From Clostridia bacterium UC5.1-1D2 (GTDB lineage Bacteria > Bacillota > Clostridia > Lachnospirales > Lachnospiraceae): a stretch of DNA of 64,000 nt. The position numbers were made by a program, and so were the translations under genes. The notes under the pieces were generated by a model. It saw only the letters and a list, made by a program, of their open reading frames with translations, was not told where the DNA came from and searched no databases. Below, one piece after another: positions 1-11,479 of the stretch (the stretch's first letter is position 1; each line of letters begins with the position of its first letter). The stretch lies in assembly GCA_001304855.1 (NCBI GenBank), contig BBZN01000016.1:32705-96704 (forward strand). The letters are read 5' to 3'.

Positions 1-48
1 GGCCTGTATATGGCCGGAGCCAAAAGGAGTGTAGGGGATGAGAGATAA
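1..48 (+). CDS. C-terminal tail of a preceding gene, probably the ABC ATPase of the BMP-type nucleoside importer (partial)
   Basis: Frame 1 is open from the window edge to a TAA at 46-48 and encodes a 15-residue tail (GLYMAGAKRSVGDER). It overlaps the start of the next gene by 11 bases, which is typical of translationally coupled transporter operons. ATPase genes of this family usually precede the two permease genes, so an ATPase C-terminus is expected here. The tail itself is too short to identify, so the assignment rests on position. Confidence 0.5.
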   Translation, partial: GLYMAGAKRSVGDER

Positions 49-1197
49 ATGTAGGAATCTGTTTCAGGGCGAGGGGATTGTAAATTTCAGCTCCTCCATT
101 CTCGCAATTATCTGCGGACTTTTATTCGGGCTGATTATCCTCCTGGCCAGTAATCCGGGACAGGCGTATAACGGATTTATGATGGTCCTTCAGGGAGGAT
201 TCACAGACGGCATACAGGGAATCGGCAGATGCTGTATCTGGCGACCCCGATTATCATGACAGGACTTTCCGTGGGTTTTGCATTTAAGACGGGGCTTTTT
301 AACATAGGAGCCTCAGGCCAGTTTACGGCGGGAGCTTTTGCCGCAGTTTTTGTAGGCGTCAAATTCACCTTTCTGCCTCCCGGAATCCACTGTCTTGCAG
401 CGCTGCTTGCGGCCCTTCTGGCAGGCGCTCTCTGGGGATGTGTGCCGGGATTTCTGAAAGCCTTTTTTAATGTTAATGAGGTGATAGCCTCAATTATGAT
501 GAATTACATCGGCATGTATCTTGTAAACATGCTGATTCAGAAAACGGTCTATGACCAGGTTAAGAACCAGACGCTTCCGGTAGCTCCCGGGGCAAACCTT
601 CCAAAGGCAGGTCTGGACAAGCTTTTTCCGGGAACCAATATCAACGTGGGTATTCTGATCGCGATCCTGTTTGTAGTTCTGATCTATATTATACTGAACA
701 AAACCACTTTCGGATACGAGTTGAAGGCCTGCGGCAAGAACCCGGACGCCAGTAAATATGCAGGAATTAATGAGAAGCGCAACATTGTGATGTCAATGGT
801 CATTGCAGGAGCCCTCTCAGGCATAGGAGGAGCCCTCCTCTATCTGGCAAATTCAGGTAAATACATTCAGGTGCTGGATGTGATTGCCCCTGAGGGATTT
901 TCCGGTATATCCGTTGCTCTGCTGGGCCTTTCCAATCCCATCGGAATACTGTTTGCAGGGCTGTTTATCGGACATATCACAGTAGGCGGATACAATATGC
1001 AGCTTTTTGATTTTGTGCCTGAGGTAATAGACATTATCATCGCGGCTATTATCTATTGCGGCGCCCTGTCGCTGCTGTTCAGAACGCTGATTTACAGGTT
1101 CAGGATGCGCAGAACCAAGAAAGCCGCTGCACTGGCAGAGGCGGAAGTCCCAGGGAAGGGATCCGCAGATAAGCCGGGAGAGGAGGGGACGTCATGA
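38..1197 (+). CDS. BMP-type nucleoside ABC transporter, permease subunit 1 (one frameshift)
   Basis: Multi-span inner-membrane permease of the branched-chain/nucleoside type (YufP/NupP-like) that would form the import channel with the next gene product. The ATG at 38 follows AAGGAG at a good distance. The frame breaks near position 225: restoring one C (ggcag to ggccag) joins the N-terminal membrane segments to the family stretch QMLYLATPIIMTGLSVGFAF. The family signatures FNIGASGQF and NVNEVIASIMMNYI follow, and the C-terminus is charged. The stop overlaps the next start (ATGA). A nucleoside substrate is inferred from the salvage genes downstream; the family is known for purine and other nucleosides. 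Confidence 0.85.
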
Positions 1198-2146
1198 GCG
1201 TATTGTATTTCGTTGTCCAGCAGACTATGTACTTTGCCATTCCGCTTCTTATAGTGGCTATCGGCGCAATGTATTCGGAGCGAAGCGGTGTTATCAATAT
1301 TGCCTGGAAGGAATCATGATCATGGGCGCTTTTACAGGCATCTTCTTTATCAATATTTTTCAGGACAGAATGAGCGGACAGGGCCTGCTGTTATTGACAA
1401 TACTGGTGGTAGGCGTGGCCGGCGGGCTGTTTTCCCTGCTCCACGCATTTGCCGCCATCAACATGAAGGCGGATCAGACCATCAGCGGTACGGCCCTCAA
1501 CATGTTCGCCCCTGCCTTTGCGATCTTTACGGCGCGGATGATTCAGGGAGTGCAGCAGGTCCAGTTTAATGACACATTTCATATTAATAAAGTTCCGGTA
1601 CTTGGTGATATACCGGTGATTGGGGACCTTTTCTTTAAAAACTGTTATATTACCACCTACCTTGGGATTCTGATTTATATTGTGGCGGCCTTTGTGATCA
1701 AACGCACAAGGTTCGGGCTTCGGCTCCGGGCCTGCGGCGAACATCCCGGCGCGGCTGATTCCGTAGGCGTAAACGTTGTAAAAATCCGCTATGCAGGAGT
1801 TATCATCTCCGGTGTGCTGGGCGGAATCGGAGGCCTGGTATTCGTTATTCCCACCTCCACCAATTTTAACGCAAGTGTGGCGGGCTACGGCTTCCTGGCA
1901 ATTGCAGTTTTGATTTTCGGGCAGTGGAGGAGCAATAAAATACTGATGGCAGCATTTTTCTTCGGCGTTATGAAAACCCTGGCCAGCGCTTATTCCGCCA
2001 TACCGGTTTTGAAGTCGCTGCCGATACCTAATGAGGTATACAAGATGATTCCCTATATCGCCACCCTGATCGTTCTGGCATTCCTGTCTAAGACCTCTCA
2101 GGCTCCAAGGGCGGAAGGAATCCCATATGATAAGAGCAGCAGGTAA
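1194..2146 (+). CDS. BMP-type nucleoside ABC transporter, permease subunit 2 (one frameshift)
   Basis: Second hydrophobic permease of the importer (YufQ/NupQ-like). The ATG at 1194 overlaps the previous stop and has GAGGAGG upstream. The first 37 codons end near 1305. Adding one C (gcctgg to gccctgg) restores the conserved ERSGVINIALEGIMIMGAF loop and joins the long downstream frame to the stop at 2146. Further family features are the DQTISGTALNMFAP stretch, homologous to NVNEVIASIMMNYI in subunit 1, and a C-terminal FLSKTSQAP tail. It pairs with subunit 1 as a heterodimeric channel. Confidence 0.85.
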
Positions 2147-2200
2147 ACAAAATCAAAAAATACAGTTACTAATAAAGAGACAAATAAAGGAGGAAGTAAA

Positions 2201-3343
2201 ATGAAAAAACGTATTTTAAGCTTGGTGCTGGCGGCAGCTATGGTGACAGGCCTTGGAGGCTGCGTACAGAAGCCGGGGGCAGACAGCAAAGCAGATTCAG
2301 GCAGCGCCCAGGCTGCCGCTGAGAGCAGCGGGGAGGCGGCCGGTTCCCAGGAGGGATATGAGCTGGCCCTGATTACAGATGTGGGAACTATCGACGACAA
2401 ATCCTTTAACCAGGGATCCTGGGAGGGCCTGGAGCGGTACGCAAAGGACAACAATCTGACCTCCAAATACTACAAACCCAATGAGAAGTCGGATGAGGCA
2501 TGCATTAATTCCATCAATCTGGCTGTTAAAGGCGGAGCGAAGGTGATTGTGACGCCTGGTTTCCTGTTTGAAGTTCCTATCTATGAGTCCCAGTCAAAGT
2601 ATCCTGACGTACATTTTATTATCATCGATGCGGCTCCCACCTCCGGCGGTGAGGTAAAAATTGATTCCAATGTAATGTCTATCTTCTACGCAGAGGAGCA
2701 GGCCGGATACCTGGCCGGTTATGCGGCGGTAACCGAGGGATATACACAGTTAGGCTTTATGGGAGGCATCGCAGTTCCTGCTGTTATCCGCTACGGATAC
2801 GGCTTCATACAGGGCGCTGACGCGGCTGCCATGGATATGGGCCTGGAGCCGGGAACCGTGTCTGTGAAATACACCTATGTGGGAAATTTCGACGCTTCGC
2901 CGGAGAACAATGCAAAAGCGGCGGCCTGGTATAATGAGGGAACCGAATGCATCTTCGCCTGCGGCGGCGGCGTGGGCAACTCGGTTATGAAAGCTGCAGA
3001 GGCGGCAGACAAGGCGGTAATCGGTGTTGACGTGGACCAGTCTTCCGAGTCCGAGACGGTTATCACTTCCGCCATGAAGAATCTGGGCGACTCCGTCTAT
3101 GATGCGATCGACGGCTACTATAAGGGCAGCTTTGAGGGCGGCAAGTCTGTGACTCTGGATGCAAAGGAAAACGGCATTATGCTTCCGATGGAGACATCCA
3201 AGTTCAAGGTGTTTAACCAGGAAAAATACGACGAGCTTTACAGCGCCATGAAGGAGGGAACCATCGAGATTGCCAATGACACAGTAGCGGCGGAGGCTAC
3301 CGGCGTTCCTACAGAGGTAGTGAAGGTTGATTTAATTAAGTAA
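2201..3343 (+). CDS. BMP family substrate-binding lipoprotein (nucleoside importer)
   Basis: Extracellular binding protein of the importer, 380 residues, unbroken. It has a lipoprotein signal peptide with basic start MKKR, a hydrophobic core and the lipobox LGGC, so Cys-21 would be lipidated. A low-complexity Ala/Ser/Glu linker runs to about residue 50. Conserved BMP motifs follow: ALITDVGTIDDKSFNQGSWEGL near residue 55, then HFIIIDA, and GFMGGIAVP in the second lobe. AAAGGAGG lies 7 bases before the ATG. It comes after the permeases, whereas BMP genes are more often first in such operons. Purine or other nucleosides are the probable ligands, given the neighbours. Confidence 0.92.
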   Translation: MKKRILSLVLAAAMVTGLGGCVQKPGADSKADSGSAQAAAESSGEAAGSQEGYELALITDVGTIDDKSFNQGSWEGLERYAKDNNLTSKYYKPNEKSDEACINSINLAVKGGAKVIVTPGFLFEVPIYESQSKYPDVHFIIIDAAPTSGGEVKIDSNVMSIFYAEEQAGYLAGYAAVTEGYTQLGFMGGIAVPAVIRYGYGFIQGADAAAMDMGLEPGTVSVKYTYVGNFDASPENNAKAAAWYNEGTECIFACGGGVGNSVMKAAEAADKAVIGVDVDQSSESETVITSAMKNLGDSVYDAIDGYYKGSFEGGKSVTLDAKENGIMLPMETSKFKVFNQEKYDELYSAMKEGTIEIANDTVAAEATGVPTEVVKVDLIK

Positions 3344-3376
3344 TAAACGTACAATGGGAACAGGAGGACGTCAGCC

Positions 3377-4101
3377 ATGGATATGAGCAGTTTATACAGC
3401 GTATTGCCTTTTCTGAACGAGCTGGATAAAGAACGGAGACAGCAGTTTGAGGAATATTTCCGCAGCGCTCCGGCATGGCTGATGGACTCCTTCCGCATTG
3501 TGAATATGGATAAGGATGTAATATTTGTCAAAGAAAATGCACCTGCAGATGCCGTATTCTTTATCGGGAAGGGCGTAATAAAGGCGGTTGACTACCGTAT
3601 CTATGGAATTGCATTCGACTTTATGCGCTTTGAAGGCCTATACGCCATGGGCGGGATGGAGGTGGTGATGGATTTAGATACATACAAGACCACACTCCAG
3701 ACAGTAACCCCATGCACCTTCGTTAAAATTCCCAGGGAAAAGTTTGCAGAATGGCTCAGCACCGATATCCGGGCTCTGAAGCAGGAGGCGAAGATGATAG
3801 GCGAATATCTGCTGGAACAGGGCAGAAGCAGCAGGGCCTATCTCTTTCTCCAGGGCGCGGACCGCCTGGCGCTGGTTTTCATGGATATGTACAAAAAATA
3901 TTCAAAGAACGGCCTGCTTTTGGTAGACAGCACGAGACAGGCGCTGTCGGATGCATCTGGCCTCTGCGTGAAACCGTGAACCGCGCCGTGAAGAAATTTG
4001 AAAATGATGGATGGATTTCACGTCAGGGCAGCAAAATAACCATAAACGCAGAACAGTATGAGACTATAAACGCATTTTTATCCAAAATCATCGAGCAATA
4101 G
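3377..4101 (+). CDS. Crp/Fnr-family transcriptional regulator (one frameshift)
   Basis: Predicted cytoplasmic regulator of about 240 residues. It has an N-terminal cyclic-nucleotide-binding-like beta-roll (residues ~30-125), a dimerisation helix, and a C-terminal winged helix-turn-helix with the recognition segment SRETVNRAVKKFENDGWIS. The frame breaks near 3965; one missing C (ctctgcg to ctctcgcg) reconnects it. The cAMP-contact residues of true Crp are not obvious, so the ligand is unknown. Its place between the importer and the salvage enzymes, with 30-base gaps on both sides, suggests it controls this cluster in response to nucleoside or carbon state (inference). Confidence 0.85.
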
Positions 4102-4128
4102 ATTATCAGGAAGGATGGGAGAGAGACA

Positions 4129-5402
<1,274 letters not shown>

Positions 5403-5406
<4 letters not shown>

Positions 5407-6388
5407 TGGAGGATTATAAGATAAACCCTGAACTGGAACAAATGCCGAAACTGGAGCTCCATTGCCACCTGGACGGTTCATTGTCCAGGGGCTGTATCGA
5501 AGGGCTTCTCGGCAGGGAGGTGGCTCCCTCTCTGCTGGAGGCTGATCCGCAGTGCGCCAGTCTGGCCCAGTACCTGGAGAAATTTGATATACCCCTTCAA
5601 TGCCTGAGTACGGAGGAAGGCTGAAGGCCGGATCCTACGATTTTATGCGCACTGTCTCCGGGGAGCATGTGGTGTATGCGGAGGTCAGATTTGCCCCCCT
5701 TTTATCGGTTTATGAGAATATGGACTGCCGCGCCGTAATAGAATCTGTTCTGGAGGGCCTGGAGAAGGGAAGGGAGGACTTCGGCACAGACTTCGGGGTG
5801 ATTGTCTGCGCCATGCGTCACATGTCTCTGGAGGAGAACCTTGAAATGCTGAAGGTTTCAAGGGAATTCCTGGGCTCCGGCGTGTGCGCCGCGGATTTGG
5901 CGGGCAACGAGGCCGCATTTCCTATGAGCATCTTCGGGCCCCTCTTTGCCCAGGTGAAAAAGTGGGAGATGCCCTTCACTATCCATGCAGGAGAATGCGG
6001 GGATGCAGGCAATATTGCAGACGCCATATCCTGCGGAGCCGGCAGGATTGGCCATGGAATAGCCATGAGCGGACATCCGGATCTCATAGAGCTCTGCCGG
6101 AACCGGCATACCGGCATTGAAATGTGTCCCATAAGTAATATGCAGACAAAAGCAGTTCAGGATATCAGGTTATATCCGATGAAAGAATATCTGGAGAAGG
6201 GGCTTCTTGTGACGGTGAATACAGACAACCGTACAGTCAGCAATACCTCTTTAAAAAAAGAGATTGGATTTATACAAAAACACTTCGGAATTACCCGGGA
6301 AGAGGTACTGGTGATGATGAGAAATGCGGCGGAAGCTGCATTTGCTTCAGACAGCATGAAGCACAGGCTGCTTCAGATTTTTAAATAA
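5403..6388 (+). CDS. add: Adenosine deaminase (one frameshift)
   Basis: Deaminates adenosine and deoxyadenosine to inosine and deoxyinosine, feeding the phosphorylase upstream. Motifs are LELHCHLDGSL (metal-binding HxH), YAEVRFAP, the TIHAGECGD catalytic glutamate segment, GRIGHGIAM, the CPISN box, and VTVNTDNRTVSNTSL, in the place where the family usually has TDDP(A/G). The frame breaks near 5622: one C missing in gaaggcctgaagg. About 328 residues after repair, normal size. The tail has no extra domain. Confidence 0.92.
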
Positions 6389-6423
6389 GAGCCTGACTGG
6401 TTGGCAAAAAGGAGAGAGTTATC

Positions 6424-7203
6424 ATGCAGAATTATTCTGGTGAAGTAGGATTGCAGTATCATTTACAAATTAGAAAGGGCGACGTGGGCCGCTATGTTAT
6501 TATGCCGGGAGATCCCAAGCGCTGTGAGAAAATAGCCGGGCACTTTGACAATGCAAAGCTGGTGGCCGACAGCAGGGAATATATCACCTATACCGGTTTT
6601 CTGGACGGAGAAAAGGTCAGCGTTACATCCACCGGCATAGGAGGCCCCTCAGCTTCCATTGCAATGGAGGAGCTGGTCCTCTGCGGGGCCGATACATTTA
6701 TACGTGTGGGAACCTGCGGCGGCATCGATCTGGATGTAAAGGGCGGGGATATCGTAGTAGCTACGGGGGCCATACGAATGGAGGGCACCAGCAGGGAGTA
6801 CGCCCCCATTGAATTTCCTGCGGTAGCTGATTTAGATGTGACCAACGCCCTGGTTGCATCCGCAAAAGCCCTTGGTTACACGTATCATGCAGGGGTTGTC
6901 CAGTGTAAAGACGCATTTTACGGACAGCACGAACCACAGAGAATGCCTGTAAGCTATGAACTTTTAAACAAGTGGGAAGCGTGGAAACGCCTGGGGTGCA
7001 AGGCGTCCGAGATGGAATCGGCGGCTCTGTTTGTTGCGGCGAGCCATCTGCGGGTGCGCTGCGGTTCCGCCTTTCTGGTGGTGGGAAACCAGGAGCGCCA
7101 GGAGGCCGGTATGGATAACCCCATTGTCCATGACACAGAATCAGCTATTAAAGTGGCTGTGGAGGCCATCCGAGGTCTGATTAAGGAGGGCAGAGGGGAA
7201 TGA
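6424..7203 (+). CDS. udp: Uridine phosphorylase
   Basis: Unbroken 259-residue enzyme of the hexameric nucleoside phosphorylase (PNP-UDP) superfamily. Phosphate-binding [11 protein letters not shown] is near residue 29, [15 protein letters not shown] near 76, VGTCGGID near 97 and the ribose-binding MESAALF near 200. The segment [14 protein letters not shown] at the uracil site favours uridine phosphorylase over DeoD. GGAGAGAG precedes the ATG. It completes pyrimidine salvage after cytidine deaminase and yields ribose-1-phosphate. Confidence 0.9.
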   Translation: MQNYSGEVGLQYHLQIRKGDVGRYVIMPGDPKRCEKIAGHFDNAKLVADSREYITYTGFLDGEKVSVTSTGIGGPSASIAMEELVLCGADTFIRVGTCGGIDLDVKGGDIVVATGAIRMEGTSREYAPIEFPAVADLDVTNALVASAKALGYTYHAGVVQCKDAFYGQHEPQRMPVSYELLNKWEAWKRLGCKASEMESAALFVAASHLRVRCGSAFLVVGNQERQEAGMDNPIVHDTESAIKVAVEAIRGLIKEGRGE

Positions 7204-7248
7204 CAGCCCTCTGTTGAGAGCCTTCCTGGCCATCTGTCAGCGTCCCCG

Positions 7249-7279
7249 CTGCCCCGGGGAAAGAATTGCCCCGGGGCAG
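7249..7279. terminator. Strong GC hairpin after udp, possible terminator without a T-tract
   Basis: Perfect 11-bp stem CTGCCCCGGGG / CCCCGGGGCAG around a 9-nt loop, 46 bases after the udp stop. No T-run follows on the plus strand, so classical intrinsic termination is doubtful. It may slow or process the transcript between udp and deoC. Confidence 0.5.
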
Positions 7280-7317
7280 GGGATTGGCCCGAAAGGAAGC
7301 CGGAAGAATGATAGAAT

Positions 7318-7474
7318 GTACTCTGGGAATCTCTCCCGCAGTTGCCTTCAGGGCTGATTTTGCCAGCCGCACACAAATTTAACCAACGTACGCGCCGCGT
7401 ACGCCTCATAAATTTGTCCACAGCTGACAAAAAATCATCTGGCAAAATCAGGCACAAAGAGATTCCCGGCGTAC
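7318..7474. repeat. Nested foldback element of about 157 bp between udp and deoC (MITE-like candidate)
   Basis: Four nested inverted-repeat pairs share one centre: GTAC plus GGGAATCTCT (7318-7334) with AGAGATTCCC plus GTAC (7458-7474); CTGATTTTGCCAG (7354-7366) with CTGGCAAAATCAG (7439-7451); ACAAATTTA (7373-7381) with TAAATTTGT (7409-7417); and CGTACGCG (7387-7394) with CGCGTACG (7396-7403). The whole interval could fold into one long imperfect hairpin. No ORF is seen in it. The structure suits a miniature inverted-repeat element or a large mRNA hairpin. Confidence 0.75.
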
Positions 7475-7499
7475 AGTTAGAAAGAACAGGAGAATGATA

Positions 7500-8135
7500 A
7501 TGGACAGAAAAGATATTTTAAGCAAGGTGGACCACACATTGTTAAAGCAGACCGCCACATGGGAACAGATTAAAAAATTGTGCCAGGACGGCATGGAGTA
7601 CGGAACCGCTTCCGTGTGCATTCCTCCCTGTTATGTAAAACAGGCCAAGGAATTTACAGGTGGCAAGCTGGCTGTGTGCACTGTGATTGGCTTTCCCAAT
7701 GGCAATATGACAACGGCTGCAAAAGTGTTTGAGACGGAAGATGCAGTGAAAAACGGCGCAGACGAAATTGACATGGTCATCAATCTGGGCATGGTAAAGG
7801 GCGGCCATTATGACCGGGTATTGGATGAGATACGGCGGATAAAGGAGGCCTGCGGCGGCAGATGCTTAAAGGTGATAATTGAGACCTGCCTTTTGACGGA
7901 AGATGAGAAGAAGGAGATGTGCCGGGTAGTGACGGAGTCAGGCGCGGATTATATTAAAACCTCCACAGGATTTTCCACAGGCGGCGCAACCTCTGAAGAC
8001 GTTGTGCTGCTGAGAAAATATTCCGGTTCTCAGGTGAAGGTAAAGGCGGCCGGAGGGATCGCATCCTTCCAGGACGCAGAAAACTTTATTGAGCTTGGAG
8101 CCGACAGGCTGGGAACCAGCAGGCTGATACCTTAA
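7500..8135 (+). CDS. deoC: Deoxyribose-phosphate aldolase
   Basis: Class I aldolase that cleaves 2-deoxyribose-5-phosphate to acetaldehyde and glyceraldehyde-3-phosphate. Motifs are [12 protein letters not shown] at the N-terminus, [28 protein letters not shown] with a conserved active-site lysine, and [14 protein letters not shown] with the Schiff-base lysine in YIKTSTGF, then VKAAGGI and [14 protein letters not shown] suits the ATG at 7500 better than the one at 7494. The protein ends abruptly after TSRLIP, a few residues short of many homologues, so a lost base near 8130 is possible but not needed. Confidence 0.92.
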   Translation: MDRKDILSKVDHTLLKQTATWEQIKKLCQDGMEYGTASVCIPPCYVKQAKEFTGGKLAVCTVIGFPNGNMTTAAKVFETEDAVKNGADEIDMVINLGMVKGGHYDRVLDEIRRIKEACGGRCLKVIIETCLLTEDEKKEMCRVVTESGADYIKTSTGFSTGGATSEDVVLLRKYSGSQVKVKAAGGIASFQDAENFIELGADRLGTSRLIP

Positions 8136-8218
8136 GGGTACAGGAGCAGTATGACTTGCTTATATTGGACGGACAGGGAGAGGGAAAACTATCTTTTCCC
8201 ACAAGGAGGGCTTTAAAA

Positions 8219-9403
8219 ATGTATAAACGTATATTTGTGATTGTACTGGATTCTCTGGGCATCGGTGAGGCTGAAGATTCCGCCTCCTTCGGCGACGTGG
8301 GGGTAGATACCCTTGGACATATAGCGCAGAAGGTTAAAGATCTGAAGATTCCCAATCTGGTATCTCTTGGAATGGCAAACCTTCATCCCGCAGAGGGAAT
8401 TGAAGCTTCGGAACATCCCATGGGCCGCTACATGAAGCTGAGCGAGGCAAGCGCAGGCAAGGATACCATGACCGGACACTGGGAGATGATGGGACTTCAT
8501 GTGACAACTCCCTTTCAGACCTTTACGGAGACGGGATTTCCCAAGGACTTAATCCGGGAGCTGGAGAAGCGTACCGGGCGGAAGGTTATTGGCAATAAGA
8601 GCGCCAGCGGAACCGCTATCCTGGATGAACTGGCTGAGGAGGAGATTCGGGAGGGACATTTAATCGTCTACACATCCGCCGATTCAGTGCTTCAAATCTG
8701 CGGCAATGAGGAGACTATGGGACTGGATAACCTGTACCATTACTGCGAGATTGCCAGAGAGCTGACGCTCCAGGACAAATGGAAGGTAGGCAGAGTCATC
8801 GCCAGGCCTTATACGGGAAAAAGGAGGGGAGAATTCAGGCGCACCTCCAACCGTCACGATTATGCGTTAAAGCCTATCGGCAAGACGGCGCTGGATGCCC
8901 TTAAGGAAGCCGGATATGATGTGATTTCCATCGGCAAAATCTATGATATTTTTGACGGGGAGGGACTTACCCAGTCCAACCATTCGGATTCCTCTGTTCA
9001 CGGGATGGAGCAGACGCTGGAATATGCCCAAAAAGATTTTAAAGGCCTTTGCTTCGTAAATCTGGTGGATTTTGACGCTCTGTGGGGACACAGGAGAGAT
9101 CCTGAAGGCTATGGAAGGGAGCTGGAGCGTTTCGACGAGAAGCTGGGTCTGCTGCTGCCGCTCTTAAACAAAGAGGATCTGCTGATTCTCACTGCGGATC
9201 ACGGAAACGACCCAACCTACACAGGGACGGACCACACCCGAGAAAAGGTGCCCTTCCTGGCATACTCTCCGTCTATGAAATCCGGAGGGGATCTGGGGGA
9301 GGCCGATACCTTCGGGGTCATCGGCGCTACGGTTGCAGATAATTTCGGCGTTGCAATGCCTCAGGGAACCATTGGCCATTCTGTGCTGGATGAGTTGAAA
9401 TAA
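8219..9403 (+). CDS. deoB: Phosphopentomutase
   Basis: Moves phosphate between C1 and C5 of (deoxy)ribose, linking the phosphorylases to DeoC. Alkaline-phosphatase-superfamily metal sites are visible: [15 protein letters not shown] at the N-terminus, [14 protein letters not shown] carrying the active-site Thr, and [17 protein letters not shown] near the C-terminus. 394 residues, normal and unbroken. The ATG at 8219 follows AAGGAGGG; the frame is open further upstream, but those residues do not fit the family start. Confidence 0.95.
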   Translation: MYKRIFVIVLDSLGIGEAEDSASFGDVGVDTLGHIAQKVKDLKIPNLVSLGMANLHPAEGIEASEHPMGRYMKLSEASAGKDTMTGHWEMMGLHVTTPFQTFTETGFPKDLIRELEKRTGRKVIGNKSASGTAILDELAEEEIREGHLIVYTSADSVLQICGNEETMGLDNLYHYCEIARELTLQDKWKVGRVIARPYTGKRRGEFRRTSNRHDYALKPIGKTALDALKEAGYDVISIGKIYDIFDGEGLTQSNHSDSSVHGMEQTLEYAQKDFKGLCFVNLVDFDALWGHRRDPEGYGRELERFDEKLGLLLPLLNKEDLLILTADHGNDPTYTGTDHTREKVPFLAYSPSMKSGGDLGEADTFGVIGATVADNFGVAMPQGTIGHSVLDELK

Positions 9404-9451
9404 CATGTTAGACTGAGGAACCCATAGATATCCCGCATTATAACATAAACA

Positions 9452-9530
9452 AAAGGCTGAAGCGTATTGCGCCATGGTTCAATGGATTAAGGGCAATTCA
9501 TTGAACCATGGCGAAGCTGCTTCAGCCTTT
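9452..9530. terminator. Bidirectional terminator between deoB and the ABC-F gene
   Basis: Two nested perfect stems: AAAGGCTGAAGC (9452-9463) with GCTTCAGCCTTT (9519-9530), and inside it a 15-bp arm CGCCATGGTTCAATG (9470-9484) with its exact complement (9499-9513). A/T flanks on both sides suit two convergent transcripts. Confidence 0.85.
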
Positions 9531-9541
9531 CAGATCCTGCT

Positions 9542-11098
9542 CTATGACAGTCTCAAAGCCCACTCTTTACAATCCCATACATCTGTGACAATCCCCTCAT
9601 AGAACTCCGGTTCATGGCAGATTAACAGGATGCTGCCTTTATATGCCTTCAGCGCCCTCTTCAGTTCCTCCTTGGCATCCACATCCAGATGGTTGGTAGG
9701 CTCGTCCAGAAGAAGGACGTTGGATTCCCTGTTAATCAGTTTGCACAATCTGACCTTGGCCTGTTCCCCTCCGCTTAAAACGCGTATCTGGCTTTCAATA
9801 TGCTTTGTGGTAAGCCCGCATTTTGCCAGCGCGGACCGGACCTGATACTGGGTGTAGGCCGGGAATTCCCTCCATATTTCCTCCAGACAGGTGCTGGTGT
9901 TGCCCGGCGCCATTTCCTGCTCAAAATAACCAATAGACAGGTAGTCTCCCAGTTCCACCGTTCCTTCCAGCGCCGGTGTGAGTCCCAGAATGCTCTTTAA
10001 AAGGGTGGTTTTTCCGATACCGTTGGCTCCCACAAGGGCTATCTTACGGCCCCGTTCCATTGTCAGGTACAAGGGACGTGAGAGGGGTTCTTCATAACCG
10101 ATAATCAAATCCCTGGTTTCAAAAATATATTTTCCCGGAGTGCGGGAGAAGAGGAAATTAAATTCAGGCTTGGGCTTTTCCCTGGCCAGTTCAATCACAT
10201 CCATTTTATCCAGTTTTTTCTGTCTGGACATAGCCATATTTCTGGTGGCAACTCTGGCTTTATTTCTGGCCACAAAATCCTCCAGCTCTGCGATCTCGTG
10301 CTGCTGCCGCTTGTATGCAGCCTCCAGCTGCGCCTTTTTAACTTCGTAGACCTCCTGGAATTTGTCATAGTCCCCCACATAGCGGTCCAGTCTCTGGTTC
10401 TCCATATGATAAATCAGGTTGATGACGCTGTTGAGAAAAGGGATATCATGGGAGATAAGAATAAAAGCATTCTCATAATCCTGAAGATACCGCTTCAGCC
10501 AGTCGATATGCTGTTCATCCAGATAGTTGGTGGGCTCGTCCAGAAGGAGGATATCCGGCTTCTGAAGCAGCAGCTTTCCCAGAAGCACCTTGGTTCTCTG
10601 TCCTCCGCTGAGCTCGGTCACATCTTTATCCATGCCGATGTCGTTTAATCCCAGGGCCCGCCCCACTTCCTCCACCTTGGAATCAATGACATAGAAGTCA
10701 TGGGCCATCAGAAGATCTTGGATAGTGCCAAGCTCTTCCATCATGGAATTCATCTCCTCACCGCCGGCTTCGCTCATGCGGTCGCAGATCCGGTTCATCT
10801 GCTCCTCCATCTCAAAAAGAAAGCTGAAAGCGCTTTTTAGCACATCCCGGACAGTCATGCCTTTTTCCAGCGCCGTGTGCTGGTCCAGATACCCAACCCG
10901 CACATGTTTTGCCCATTCCACCTTGCCCTCGTCGGGCATCAGCTTACCTGTAATAATATTCATAAAAGTGGACTTTCCCTCGCCGTTGGCTCCGATAAGG
11001 CCGATATGCTCCCCTTTGAGGAGGCGGAAGGAAACGTCCTGAAAAATTGCCCGGTCTCCGAAGCCGTGGCTTAAATGTTCCACATTTAAAATGCTCAT
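9542..11098 (-). CDS. ABC-F family ATPase (YkpA/YbiT-like translation factor)
   Basis: Soluble 518-residue protein with two ABC ATPase cassettes and no membrane domain, the ABC-F layout that acts on the ribosome. Cassette 1 has Walker A GANGEGKST, signature LSGGQRTK and Walker B ILLLDEPTNYLD. A charged linker (~residues 240-310) follows. Cassette 2 has GANGIGKTT, LSGGEQAK and VLLLDEPTNHLD. The C-terminal extension is short, which fits the YkpA/YbiT-type housekeeping group better than dedicated antibiotic-resistance ABC-Fs. Intact, convergent with deoB. Confidence 0.92.
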   Translation of the reverse strand: MSILNVEHLSHGFGDRAIFQDVSFRLLKGEHIGLIGANGEGKSTFMNIITGKLMPDEGKVEWAKHVRVGYLDQHTALEKGMTVRDVLKSAFSFLFEMEEQMNRICDRMSEAGGEEMNSMMEELGTIQDLLMAHDFYVIDSKVEEVGRALGLNDIGMDKDVTELSGGQRTKVLLGKLLLQKPDILLLDEPTNYLDEQHIDWLKRYLQDYENAFILISHDIPFLNSVINLIYHMENQRLDRYVGDYDKFQEVYEVKKAQLEAAYKRQQHEIAELEDFVARNKARVATRNMAMSRQKKLDKMDVIELAREKPKPEFNFLFSRTPGKYIFETRDLIIGYEEPLSRPLYLTMERGRKIALVGANGIGKTTLLKSILGLTPALEGTVELGDYLSIGYFEQEMAPGNTSTCLEEIWREFPAYTQYQVRSALAKCGLTTKHIESQIRVLSGGEQAKVRLCKLINRESNVLLLDEPTNHLDVDAKEELKRALKAYKGSILLICHEPEFYEGIVTDVWDCKEWALRLS

Positions 11099-11227
11099 AA
11101 ATTAAAATAACTCCTTATATATAACTCCGATTTTGCGCCAACTCCCATTCTACATGAGAACGGGCAAGATGGCAATATGGAAATCCGGCGGTTTCGTTCT
11201 TTATTTCATAAAATTTTATAAACCCCC

Positions 11228-11256
11228 TTGACAATTTTGGAAAAAGAGGCTAAACT
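11228..11256 (+). promoter_or_regulatory. Sigma-A-type promoter for the Mn riboswitch / P-type ATPase transcript
   Basis: TTGACA at 11228-11233, a 17-bp spacer and TAAACT at 11251-11256. Transcription would begin shortly before the riboswitch aptamer. Confidence 0.75.
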
Positions 11257-11289
11257 CATCTAAACTTCATAAGTGTTTAGGAACAACCC

Positions 11290-11432
11290 AAAAGGGAGTA
11301 GTTTAAATATATTGTCAACAGCCCCGGTTCCCGCAGAACCTGGCAATATATGCCGAGACGGTTACAAGACTTTTATGCGTGGTTTCCAGATATTGTACAT
11401 ATCCTGGAATACTGCCCGTAAAAGTCTTTTTT
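11290..11432 (+). promoter_or_regulatory. yybP-ykoY manganese riboswitch with terminator expression platform
   Basis: The leader holds the conserved AAGGGAGTAG segment (11292-11301) and the second internal-loop motif GCCGAGACGG (11352-11361), which form the paired Mn2+-binding loops of this riboswitch class. A 10-bp terminator stem follows, AAGACTTTTA (11366-11375) with TAAAAGTCTT (11419-11428) and a T-run. The known mechanism is that Mn2+ binding prevents termination and turns on export. The gene downstream is a P-type cation ATPase, a usual member of this regulon. Confidence 0.85.
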
Positions 11433-11479
11433 AATATTGGGGGGCGCCGGATATGTACTTAATCTAAGGAGGAAGCAGG

